Positions 1 through 6,221 of a DNA stretch of 8,109 bases are shown piece after piece. Under the pieces are notes generated by a model. It saw nothing but the letters and a program-made list of their open reading frames with translations, had not been told where the DNA came from and did no database searches. The DNA is from Thermoplasmata archaeon. GTDB taxonomy: Archaea; Thermoplasmatota; Thermoplasmata; Thermoplasmatales; Thermoplasmataceae. The translations under genes were made by a program, and so were the position numbers. Location of the stretch: contig JAJZZW010000083.1 in NCBI GenBank assembly GCA_021797385.1, positions 1 to 8,109 of the forward strand, given 5' to 3'. Numbering within the stretch: position 1 is the stretch's first letter; every line of letters starts with the position of its first letter.

Positions 1-2
1 GC

Positions 3-395
3 GGGATTGATAACAGTGATTATGCAATATATCTCGAAGAAGATCAGTTATTGCATGCCCTCAGTTACTATTTTTATTATGAAATATGGAAACCTGCCGA
101 ATATCTTGCTTATCCCGAGCGGTCGGTATATCATCAATTAACGAATATCTGGTTTGCCTGCGATATAATAGATTATTACATAAAGAATGGAATTAGTTTA
201 AAAGGTACCCTTCAGGGTGTATACAGGGATGAAGAAATAAATATTACTGGAAAGATAATTAACACCGAAAGGATTAACGGAAAAAAACAATCCTTTTATA
301 TCAGTTCAGGTGATCAAATATATTCTGTAGGTGGAAAATCAGCCATATATGAAGATATAAAACTTGTAAGTATAATACTTACAAAGTTAACCTAA
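3..395 (+). CDS. 3' end of an unrecognised protein gene (5' truncated by the window)
   Basis: The reading frame is open from the first bases of the window to the TAA at 393-395, so the true start lies upstream. A TTG at 51 could be read as a start, but the frame continues open before it and no promoter is visible. The visible 130 residues are rich in aromatic residues at first (SYYFYYEIWKPAEYL, then HQLTNIWFACDIIDYYIKNG) and look helical. They are followed by a segment with alternating polar and hydrophobic residues (GVYRDEEINITGKIINTERI) that resembles beta-strands. There is no signal peptide or clear membrane segment in the visible part and I recognise no family motif. The gene is co-directional with the GH1 gene, 85 bp downstream, which has its own TATA-like box, so the two need not be co-transcribed. 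Function unknown. Confidence 0.6.
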   Translation, partial: GIDNSDYAIYLEEDQLLHALSYYFYYEIWKPAEYLAYPERSVYHQLTNIWFACDIIDYYIKNGISLKGTLQGVYRDEEINITGKIINTERINGKKQSFYISSGDQIYSVGGKSAIYEDIKLVSIILTKLT

Positions 396-450
396 AAATA
401 ATGCCCCTGTAATAGAATTATACTACTTATCAAGATAGTATATCAACAAT

Positions 451-460
451 TTTTAATAAT
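451..460 (+). promoter_or_regulatory. TATA-like box of the GH1 gene
   Basis: TTTTAATAAT is centred about 26 nt before the ATG at 481, and no Shine-Dalgarno-like sequence lies between. This is the spacing expected if transcription starts at or next to the ATG (leaderless mRNA), which is common in Thermoplasmatales. The surrounding DNA is AT-rich, so the exact box is an inference. Confidence 0.5.
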
Positions 461-480
461 ATGTATATCTTAATCTTATT

Positions 481-1884
481 ATGTTTGACAGAAATTTTAA
501 ATTTGGATTTTCTGAATGTGGATTTCAATTTGAAATGGGAATATCTGATAAGGACACAAATTCTGACTGGTATGCATGGGCAAATAGTAAAAACAACGCA
601 TTAAATCATTATGTTTCCGGGGATAAACCAGAGAACGGAGTTGGATACTGGGATAAATTCAGGGAAGACCACGAAAATGCAAAAAATCTCGGTATGAATT
701 CCGGTAGATTGGGAATTGAATGGTCCAGAATATTTCCCTGCTCTACAGAAAACATCGAGGCTGATGTGCTCATTGAGGATGGAACAGTAAAGCAGGTAAA
801 TATAGATAAGGAACTGCTTGAAAAAATGGACAAGATTGCAGATCAAAGGTCAATAGATCATTATTCAGAAATCTTCTCCGATTTCAAACAGAGGGAGAAT
901 TTTCTTATTCTAAATTTATATCACTGGACTTTACCTCTGTGGTTGCATAAACCCTCTGAATCAACCGGAAATGCTATGGGAAACTGCTTTGATAACAGAA
1001 TTATCGTTGAATTCGCAAAATATGCCGCATTTGTAGCATGGAAATTCGATAAATACGCCGATAGATGGTGTACAATGAATGAGCCAAATATGGTTTATCA
1101 GGGATGTAGCCAGGATCGTTCCCTGAAACAGATTACGGCAAATAAGGAAAAATTTGCAACCGGGCATGCACGGGCCTATGATGCAATAAAAAGTGTGAGC
1201 AGTAAGCCTGTGGGTATTATATTTGCCAATGGGGATATCATGCCATTTAAGACTGAGGACGTTAAAACGGCTGAGCGTGCAAAATATATTAATAGGTACT
1301 CTTTTTTTGATTCAATTATTAATGGAAAATCCAAAGGTCTTTACTCTGACAGCAAGGATCATGACGATAGAACTGACTTAAAGAATAGAGTGGACTGGTT
1401 AGGTTTAAACTACTACAGCAGGGATGTTGTTAAAAGTGATAACAGTGACTATGGTTTTACCGTTGTGAAGGGATACGGGCATTACTGCCCGGATATGGAA
1501 AAATCTCTGGATGGTAACCCTGTCAGTGACACCGGCTGGGAAATATACCCGGAGGGAATATATAATATAATTCATGATTACTCAGAAAGATATCACATAC
1601 CTATTACAATAACTGAGAATGGGATTGCAGATGAAAAAGATCGTTACAGGTCATATTATATATCCTCACATCTCGACAACATTGAAAGAGCAATAAATGA
1701 TGGCTATAAGGTCGAGGGTTATCTCCACTGGGCTCTCACGGACAACTTCGAATGGGCATCCGGATTTTCTAAAAAATTTGGACTTTTTTCAGTTGACATG
1801 GATACCAAGAAAAGAACCATGAGGAAAAGTGCAATAACGCTGAAAAAAATTATTGAAACCGGGGAAATCAACAAAGTTCAATAA
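481..1884 (+). CDS. Beta-glycosidase / beta-galactosidase, glycoside hydrolase family 1 (archaeal LacS type)
   Basis: Retaining glycosidase that hydrolyses terminal beta-linked sugars (beta-galactosides, beta-glucosides and related) from oligosaccharides. At 467 aa it is close to Sulfolobus LacS (489 aa) and spans a full TIM barrel. Acid/base motif TMNEPN has Glu201 and nucleophile motif ITENGIAD has Glu379, matching Glu206 and Glu387 of LacS. The -1 subsite residues are also present: Gln16, His148 in YHWTLP, the NYY pair at 311-312, Trp417, and Glu424-Trp425 in DNFEWASGF. SGRLGIEWSRIFP is another family signature. There is no signal peptide, so the enzyme should act in the cytoplasm on imported sugars, although no sugar importer is adjacent. 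Start ATG 481 fits both the family N-terminus and the TATA-like box. The gene converges on threonine synthase with 6 bp between stops. Family is certain; substrate preference is not decided by sequence. Confidence 0.95.
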   Translation: MFDRNFKFGFSECGFQFEMGISDKDTNSDWYAWANSKNNALNHYVSGDKPENGVGYWDKFREDHENAKNLGMNSGRLGIEWSRIFPCSTENIEADVLIEDGTVKQVNIDKELLEKMDKIADQRSIDHYSEIFSDFKQRENFLILNLYHWTLPLWLHKPSESTGNAMGNCFDNRIIVEFAKYAAFVAWKFDKYADRWCTMNEPNMVYQGCSQDRSLKQITANKEKFATGHARAYDAIKSVSSKPVGIIFANGDIMPFKTEDVKTAERAKYINRYSFFDSIINGKSKGLYSDSKDHDDRTDLKNRVDWLGLNYYSRDVVKSDNSDYGFTVVKGYGHYCPDMEKSLDGNPVSDTGWEIYPEGIYNIIHDYSERYHIPITITENGIADEKDRYRSYYISSHLDNIERAINDGYKVEGYLHWALTDNFEWASGFSKKFGLFSVDMDTKKRTMRKSAITLKKIIETGEINKVQ

Positions 1885-1890
1885 GCAAAT

Positions 1891-3051
1891 TTAAATAATG
1901 TCAGAAATACTGAGCTCTTTATACTCTGGCATCATGCTTACATCCTTGAGAAGATGGCCTGTTAAAATTGAGGCTACAGTATCTGTAGAATCAATTACTC
2001 CCGATTTCCTCAACTTTAAAACACCTGCAAGTGCGGCAGCGGATGCCGGTTCACAGCCTATGCCGGACCGGTCGATTACCTTCTTTGCGTCCATTATCTG
2101 GTTATCTGTTACTTTTTCCACAATTCCATGGGTGAATTCCATTGATCTTCTGGCTTTCTTGTAGTTCACAGGATTTCCTATTTTAATAGCCGAGGCTATG
2201 GTTTCTGCTTTCACCGCTTCTATATGATCCTTATTTCCGTGCATGTAATCATAAAACGGTGATGCCCCTTCAGCCTGAATTGCCACAAGTTTCGGAACAG
2301 AATCTATTACTCCCAGAGACTTTAAATCCATCAATGCCTTACCGAAAGCCGAGGTATTGCCCAGATTCCCTGCAGGAAATGATATGAAATCAGGTTTTAA
2401 TTTCTCCATAATTTCGTATATTATAGTTTTCTGCCCTTCGATCCTCCATGGATTAAGTGAGTTGAGCACGTAGAAATCATTGGTCTTATCAATGGTTTTC
2501 TTTACATCTGCCATGGCATTGTCAAAGTCGCCCTCTATATTAACTATATTTGCACCATAAGATACAGCCTGAAATAGTTTATTTGCAGACACGTTTTTTC
2601 CGGGTATCATTACATAGCTTTCTATTCCCGCAAGGGCACTGTAGCTTGCTGCAGCTGCGGATGTGTTTCCTGTAGATGCACAGAGTGTTTTATCGAATTT
2701 TAATCTCATGGCTTCAGAGACAGCAACAGTCATACCCCTATCCTTGAAAGAACCGGTAGGATTTTCCCCCTCGTGCTTCATGACTATATTATTTATTCCA
2801 GCATATTTTGAAACCCTTTTGCTTCTGTATATATTTGTATCACCCTCACCCCTTGTTATTATCTTCTCTTCTGGAATTGATGGATGAATCATATTCTTGT
2901 ATTTCCACACACCTTTGAATTTTGTCGTCTCATATTTCATGTCATAATGGAAGACATCCAGTATGTTTCCGCATTTGTCGCATGTGTACTTATTCCTGTT
3001 TATGCTGAATTCTTCCCCGCAATCTGGGCATTTTAAAACGGAAAATGTCAT
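1891..3051 (-). CDS. thrC: Threonine synthase (PLP-dependent, with N-terminal zinc ribbon)
   Basis: Converts O-phospho-L-homoserine to L-threonine and phosphate, the last step of threonine synthesis, in the cytoplasm. The 386-aa product has an N-terminal Cys4 zinc-ribbon (CPDC at 8-11, CDKC at 24-27), seen in many archaeal and plant-type threonine synthases. A fold-type II PLP core follows. Lys103 in ENPTGSFKDRGM is the Schiff-base lysine, ASTGNTSAA (125-133) is the substrate loop, and GNLGN (228-232) should bind the PLP phosphate. Length is near that of other archaeal threonine synthases. Related fold-type II enzymes (threonine dehydratase, cysteate synthase) are the main alternatives, but the zinc ribbon plus SFKDRG favours ThrC. 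ATG at 3051 starts directly before the zinc ribbon and has a TATA-like box 24 nt upstream. No homoserine kinase or dehydrogenase gene is nearby. Confidence 0.92.
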   Translation of the reverse strand: MTFSVLKCPDCGEEFSINRNKYTCDKCGNILDVFHYDMKYETTKFKGVWKYKNMIHPSIPEEKIITRGEGDTNIYRSKRVSKYAGINNIVMKHEGENPTGSFKDRGMTVAVSEAMRLKFDKTLCASTGNTSAAAASYSALAGIESYVMIPGKNVSANKLFQAVSYGANIVNIEGDFDNAMADVKKTIDKTNDFYVLNSLNPWRIEGQKTIIYEIMEKLKPDFISFPAGNLGNTSAFGKALMDLKSLGVIDSVPKLVAIQAEGASPFYDYMHGNKDHIEAVKAETIASAIKIGNPVNYKKARRSMEFTHGIVEKVTDNQIMDAKKVIDRSGIGCEPASAAALAGVLKLRKSGVIDSTDTVASILTGHLLKDVSMMPEYKELSISDII

Positions 3052-3070
3052 TGAAAGGCTAATGGTAAGT

Positions 3071-3080
3071 AATATAAATT
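3071..3080 (-). promoter_or_regulatory. TATA-like box of thrC
   Basis: On the minus strand the sequence reads AATTTATATT, centred about 24 nt upstream of the thrC ATG (3051), with no Shine-Dalgarno in between. The 177-bp gap at 3052-3228 therefore carries two divergent promoters, this one and that of the transporter pseudogene. I saw no clear operator palindrome in it. Confidence 0.5.
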
Positions 3081-3200
3081 ATTTGTGAATGCATTAATAA
3101 ATTATTTCCAAAAATACATGTAATTCTGAAATAATATTGAATTGCAGTGTGCTAATGCAGGTTCAAATATTAATGTACCCTGCCTCTAAATTTGCAAACT

Positions 3201-3210
3201 TTTAATTATT
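3201..3210 (+). promoter_or_regulatory. TATA-like box of the EamA transporter pseudogene
   Basis: TTTAATTATT is centred about 24 nt before the ATG at 3229, the same geometry as the intact genes here. The promoter therefore appears preserved although the gene behind it is broken. Confidence 0.45.
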
Positions 3211-3608
3211 TTTGATATATCCTGGCAGATGAATAATAAAGTCTATGGTGAGTCTGAGCGCAGGGGGCTTGCCGAAATATTGTCTTAAGCTCTTATCTGG
3301 GGTTCAATTCCAGTATTCGCAATATGGGCCGGCCTCCCATCTCCAGTATTCGTGTTTTTCAGGGTATTGATTTCAGAGATTCTTCTTGCCTTAATACTGA
3401 GAAAAGGACTAAAAAAGTCACTTATAAAAATACTGAACCCATATATTTTCATATCAGGCATACTTCTTGCTCTCAACTAGGTATTTCTATTTTACGCAGT
3501 CTTCCTGATACCGGTTTCTAAGGCAATAATATTTTACAAATCAATCTACCAGAAAGAAAGCCACTGAGCTTGCGATGTCTATCAATTCCAGGCAATCAGG
3601 AGATAATG

Positions 3609-3618
3609 CTTATAAATA
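3609..3618 (+). promoter_or_regulatory. TATA-like box of tnpB
   Basis: CTTATAAATA is centred 28 nt before ATG 3642 and only 19 nt before ATG 3633. It therefore supports the later start and a leaderless or very short leader. It lies inside the element, so the element carries its own promoter. Confidence 0.5.
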
Positions 3619-3641
3619 TTCATTCCATACTAATGGTATAC

Positions 3642-4934
3642 ATGGAGTATACTACCGCATATAAATTCAGAATATACCCGAATAAAACGCAAACAAAGAC
3701 TATAGAGGATATGCTGTATTTATCCCATATATTATACAATGCCATGTTAGAAGAGAGAAAGATAGGATACCAGCTGAATAAGGATTATTATAAAAACCTA
3801 AAGGTCAACTATAACACACAGACCATCGAGTTATCAGAACTTAAGGAGGAATTTCCTGAATATAAAAATATATACTCACAGGTATTGCAAAATATAGCAG
3901 ATAGACTGGATAAAGCATATGACAATTTCTTCAGCAGGGTAAGGGAGAAGAAGAAGGGAAAAAAGATAAAGGCGGGCTTTCCCAGATTCAAATCTAAGGA
4001 TCATTACCGTTCAATAACATATACACAGTTCGGATTTAAGATAATAGACAGTACCCACGTATCCTTTTCCAAAATAGGAAAAATAAGGATGTTCCAGCAC
4101 AGAAAAATAAATGGAAAAATAAAGCAGGCAACAATAAAGAAAGATAAAGCCAATCGATATTTTGTAACATTTATGGTGGAAGAGGTTAACAATAATATAA
4201 ACTACTCTGAATTTCCATATAATCCAGTAGGAATAGATGTCGGCCTTCTCAAATTAATAGCAACAACAGATAACACGCCTGTAGACCCGCCTAAATACTT
4301 AAGAAAGTCAGAGAAGAAACTAAAAAGGGCACAAAGAAGTTTATCAAGAAAGCAGAAAGGATCTGAGAATAGAAGGGAAATGAGAGTTAAGGTAGCAAGA
4401 ATAAGCATCCACATAGCCAACCAGAGAAATGATTTTTCACAGAAATTATCGAAAAAGCTTGTGAATAATCATAACTTCATAGCATATGAGGATCTTAAAA
4501 TAGAGAATATGATGAAGAATCATAAGCTGGCAAAAAGCATAGCAGATGCTTCCTGGGGTGAGCTTATTAAAAACACAATGTACAAGGCTGAAAGAGCCGG
4601 TAAATACTGTGTAAAGGTAAACCCTAAGAATACATCTAAACAGTGCTCTAACTGTGGAAATATAATGGAGGAACAGACTCTTGATGACAGAGAATATAGC
4701 TGCAGTAACTGTGGCTTAACAATGGACAGGGATGACAATGCAGCAGTAAACGTACTACATGCAGGATTCAAGAAGATATTCAATACCTTTATTATAATAA
4801 AGCCCAAGAAGATCAGGCATAAGAAGAAAAAAATACCCACGGACTGTGGGGAATGTATGCCCGTGGAGGGGAAAACCTATACCAGCAATGGCAAGTTTTT
4901 TCTGCAGAAGCGGGAAGCTCCTATCTTTAGATAG
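3642..4934 (+). CDS. tnpB: TnpB, RNA-guided nuclease of an IS200/IS605-type element
   Basis: TnpB proteins are RuvC-type nucleases guided by an RNA from the element's right end; they cut DNA next to the element's target motif and promote its retention. Starting at ATG 3642 (MEYTTAYKFRIYPNKTQ) the protein has 430 aa, a full-length size. Upstream in-frame starts exist (TTG 3570, ATG 3633), but the family's N-terminus and the TATA-like box favour 3642. The helical N-terminal domain comes first. The RuvC residues follow: Asp199 in GIDVG, Glu283 in AYEDLKIENM, and Asp364 in MDRDDNAAVN. A zinc-finger insert has CSNC at 335-338 and CSNC at 354-357. All catalytic positions are present, so the enzyme could be active. 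The C-terminal tail is encoded by the right end itself, and the TAG stop sits inside its hairpin. Confidence 0.93.
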   Translation: MEYTTAYKFRIYPNKTQTKTIEDMLYLSHILYNAMLEERKIGYQLNKDYYKNLKVNYNTQTIELSELKEEFPEYKNIYSQVLQNIADRLDKAYDNFFSRVREKKKGKKIKAGFPRFKSKDHYRSITYTQFGFKIIDSTHVSFSKIGKIRMFQHRKINGKIKQATIKKDKANRYFVTFMVEEVNNNINYSEFPYNPVGIDVGLLKLIATTDNTPVDPPKYLRKSEKKLKRAQRSLSRKQKGSENRREMRVKVARISIHIANQRNDFSQKLSKKLVNNHNFIAYEDLKIENMMKNHKLAKSIADASWGELIKNTMYKAERAGKYCVKVNPKNTSKQCSNCGNIMEEQTLDDREYSCSNCGLTMDRDDNAAVNVLHAGFKKIFNTFIIIKPKKIRHKKKKIPTDCGECMPVEGKTYTSNGKFFLQKREAPIFR

Positions 4935-4967
4935 GGGAGGATGTCACTATACAGGACCGGTAATAGC
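4836..4967 (+). ncRNA. Predicted omega RNA (reRNA) 3' region of the TnpB element, with guide from the flank
   Basis: Inferred from TnpB biology: the guide RNA covers the 3' end of tnpB and the right end, then runs into flanking DNA. The sequence shows CCCAC 4836-4840 that can pair with GTGGG 4846-4850. Alternatively CCACGG 4837-4842 can pair with CCGTGG 4861-4866. The 8-bp terminal hairpin 4918-4937 with loop TTTA follows, and then GGATGTCAC to the element end at 4947. The guide would start at 4948 (TATACAGGACCGGTAATAGC). The 5' end and the guide length are not visible in the sequence; the coordinates give only the supported 3' part. Confidence 0.5.
4918..4937 (+). repeat. Right-end hairpin of the TnpB element
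   Basis: Arms CTCCTATC and GATAGGGG form eight pairs (one T-G) around the loop TTTA. The tnpB stop codon TAG (4932-4934) lies in the 3' arm. Subterminal right-end hairpins of this kind are recognised by TnpA and form the last stem of the TnpB guide RNA. Confidence 0.8.
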
Positions 4968-5575
4968 AATACTGCTTTCTCCGTTTATCAAGGAGAAAAT
5001 AACCGGCAAAGGCTATGTTAATGTGGCTATAGCCATAACCGGGGTCATAATAATGTCCGCAGGTACTATTTCTGTGAATCCTCTGGGTATACTCATTGCG
5101 ATAATGTCGGGTATAACCTACGGCATGCTTTCCATATTCAGCAAGGTTTCATCCGGAAATATTGACCCCATCGGCCTTGTATTTCTGCAATCTGTTATCT
5201 CGATGATAATACTATCGCCGTTTATGTTTTTACTTCCATTTCATTTTGATTACCGTATAATGGTAATAGTCATTATCTCCGGTGCGGTGCAAACTGTACT
5301 TGCCCTGTTTCTCTGGTATGATTCCATGAGATATATCAGTATACAGCTTGTCTCAATACTTACCTATCTCGACCCTGTATTTGCCATTGTTTTTGCCCTG
5401 ATACTTTTGCATCAGGTTCCTGGCATATATACACTTGCCGGTGCCGTGCTGCTCATAGGTAGTGGTGTCTGGGCTGCATCTGGCACAATTAAAAGGAAAC
5501 CTGTGATTACTGCAATTTCATGAAGTTATTATATTCTAAAATTAAAATAATTTATAAAAATCAAATCATTATGGT

Positions 5576-6136
5576 CTAATTTCCGTATTTTTCCTTTAAT
5601 ATTTTCATAAATTCATGCATCCACTGAGGATGGTCCGGCCATGCCCTGGCCGATACCAGATTTCCATCAATTACTGCAGCCCCATCTACAAAGGTCCCTC
5701 CTGCTATTTCAACGTCAGGTGCAAGTGCCGGATATGCGGCTGTTTTTCTTCCCTTTAGTACACCTGCAGCTGCCAGCCCCAGTGGCGCATGGCACAATTC
5801 AGCTACAGGCTCGTTTTTGTCAAAGAAATATTTGACTATCCGTATAAAGTCCTTATTATTCCTGATGTATTCCGGAGCCCTGCCGCCTGGAATTATTAAT
5901 GCATTATACTCAGCCGGATTAACATCCTTAAATGCTATGTCTGCCTGTAGTTTATAGCCAAGTTTTTCTGTGTAGGTGTCAAAACCATCCTCAAAATCAT
6001 GTACGACAAGCTGAATTTTCCGTTTTTCAGGTGCAGCGACATCCACTTCATATCCTTCCTCTTTCATCCTCTGTAGCGGATACATAACCTCTAAAGACTC
6101 TCCGGCATCTCCTGTCAGAATTAATACTCTAACCAT
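5576..6136 (-). CDS. DJ-1/PfpI family protein (class I glutamine amidotransferase-like)
   Basis: Cytoplasmic protein of 186 aa, single domain. Members act as glyoxalase III-like or proposed deglycase enzymes, chaperones or peptidases; the exact activity here is unknown. The nucleophile-elbow cysteine is Cys115 in AELCHAPLG, followed by His116. An acidic residue near the N-terminus (Glu13 in TGDAGESLEVMYP) aligns with Glu12 of Pyrococcus PfpI. IIPGGRAPEYIR (81-92) and the tail ARAWPDHPQWMHEFMKIL are family signatures. Compared with PfpI there is an insertion around residues 43-62 (VVHDFEDGFDTYTEKLGYKL), seen in a common DJ-1 subgroup. CHAP replaces the more usual CHGP. Start ATG 6136 has a TATA-like box 23 nt upstream. 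The gene converges with the transporter pseudogene (52-bp gap) and lies 85 bp downstream of the MFS gene on the same strand, with its own promoter. Confidence 0.9.
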   Translation of the reverse strand: MVRVLILTGDAGESLEVMYPLQRMKEEGYEVDVAAPEKRKIQLVVHDFEDGFDTYTEKLGYKLQADIAFKDVNPAEYNALIIPGGRAPEYIRNNKDFIRIVKYFFDKNEPVAELCHAPLGLAAAGVLKGRKTAAYPALAPDVEIAGGTFVDGAAVIDGNLVSARAWPDHPQWMHEFMKILKEKYGN

Positions 6137-6153
6137 GATTATTATAATCTGAA

Positions 6154-6164
6154 GATATATAAAG
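6154..6164 (-). promoter_or_regulatory. TATA-like box of the DJ-1/PfpI gene
   Basis: On the minus strand this reads CTTTATATATC, centred 23 nt before the ATG at 6136. It is the clearest archaeal-type box in the window and implies a leaderless mRNA separate from the upstream MFS gene. Confidence 0.6.
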
Positions 6165-6221
6165 AATTTTCTGGTGGGTGAATTATAATAAATGCAGAAG
6201 GTTACGATTTCTGGTTATATG

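Larger units (their letters stand above)
3538..4947 (+). mobile_element. IS200/IS605-type element carrying only tnpB (IS1341-like), inserted 3' of TTAC
   Basis: The ends were placed by restoring the interrupted transporter frame: the left flank ends TTTTAC (TTAC at 3534-3537) and the right flank starts TATACAGGACC at 4948. Removing 3538-4947 restores an in-frame join encoding IIFY-YTGP, as EamA proteins have here. There is no target-site duplication and there are no terminal inverted repeats, as expected for this superfamily, which inserts 3' of a short fixed tetranucleotide (TTAC is the IS608 target). The right end has a perfect-arm hairpin (4918-4937) followed by GGATGTCAC. The left end shows only a weak 4-bp hairpin (AAGC 3558-3561 with GCTT 3568-3571). 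No Y1 transposase gene (tnpA) is present, so movement would need TnpA from elsewhere. A 2-nt ambiguity (AC at both junctions) remains. Confidence 0.85.
3229..5523 (+). pseudogene. EamA/DMT-family membrane transporter gene, interrupted by a TnpB element and two stop codons
   Basis: Joining 3229-3537 to 4948-5523 gives one continuous frame of 294 codons plus TGA, the usual length of a ten-helix drug/metabolite transporter. The 5' part (codons 1-103) starts at ATG 3229 and encodes ALIWGSIPVFAIWAGLPSP, SGILLALN and IPVSKAIIFY, all typical of EamA repeat 1. It contains a TAA at 3286-3288 (codon 20) and a TAG at 3478-3480 (codon 84). The 3' part continues with YTGPVIAILLSPFIKEKIT, the end of repeat 1. 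Repeat 2 follows, with TYLDPVFAIVFALILLHQ and GAVLLIGSGV near the end, and has no stop. Family members export or import small metabolites across the cytoplasmic membrane; the substrate is unknown. The full protein cannot be made. A C-terminal fragment could in principle be translated, but I see no supporting start. The family call is firm and so is loss of the full-length product. Confidence 0.9.

Noticed and set aside
1898..2887. Plus-strand frames opposite thrC
   Set aside because: They are shadows of a well-supported threonine synthase on the other strand.
3258..3321. tRNA-Leu-like stretch (GCGCAGGGGG, GCCGA, CTTAAG, GGTTCAATTCC, ATTCGCA)
   Set aside because: It is only 64 nt, the acceptor arms do not pair well and the T arm is out of register. 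The same bases translate as the start of the EamA protein (RRGLAEILS, ALIWGSIPVFAIW).
3310..3352. Direct repeat CCAGTATTCG (3310-3319 and 3343-3352) as a possible attachment or binding site
   Set aside because: Both copies encode Pro-Val-Phe in the same frame of the transporter pseudogene (SIPVFA and SPVFVF), so codon coincidence explains them.
3286..3480. Stop-codon recoding (for example TAG as pyrrolysine) rescuing the transporter
   Set aside because: One stop is TAA, the gene is also interrupted by an element, and the other genes here end normally at TAA, TAG or TGA.
3285..3521. Small overlapping reading frames on both strands between thrC and tnpB
   Set aside because: They have low-complexity, unrelated translations, while a third frame gives a clear EamA sequence.
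4846..4947. N-terminal 34 residues of the 225-codon frame that leads into the transporter 3' half
   Set aside because: These bases are the element's right end read in another frame than tnpB. Transporter homology begins at 4948.
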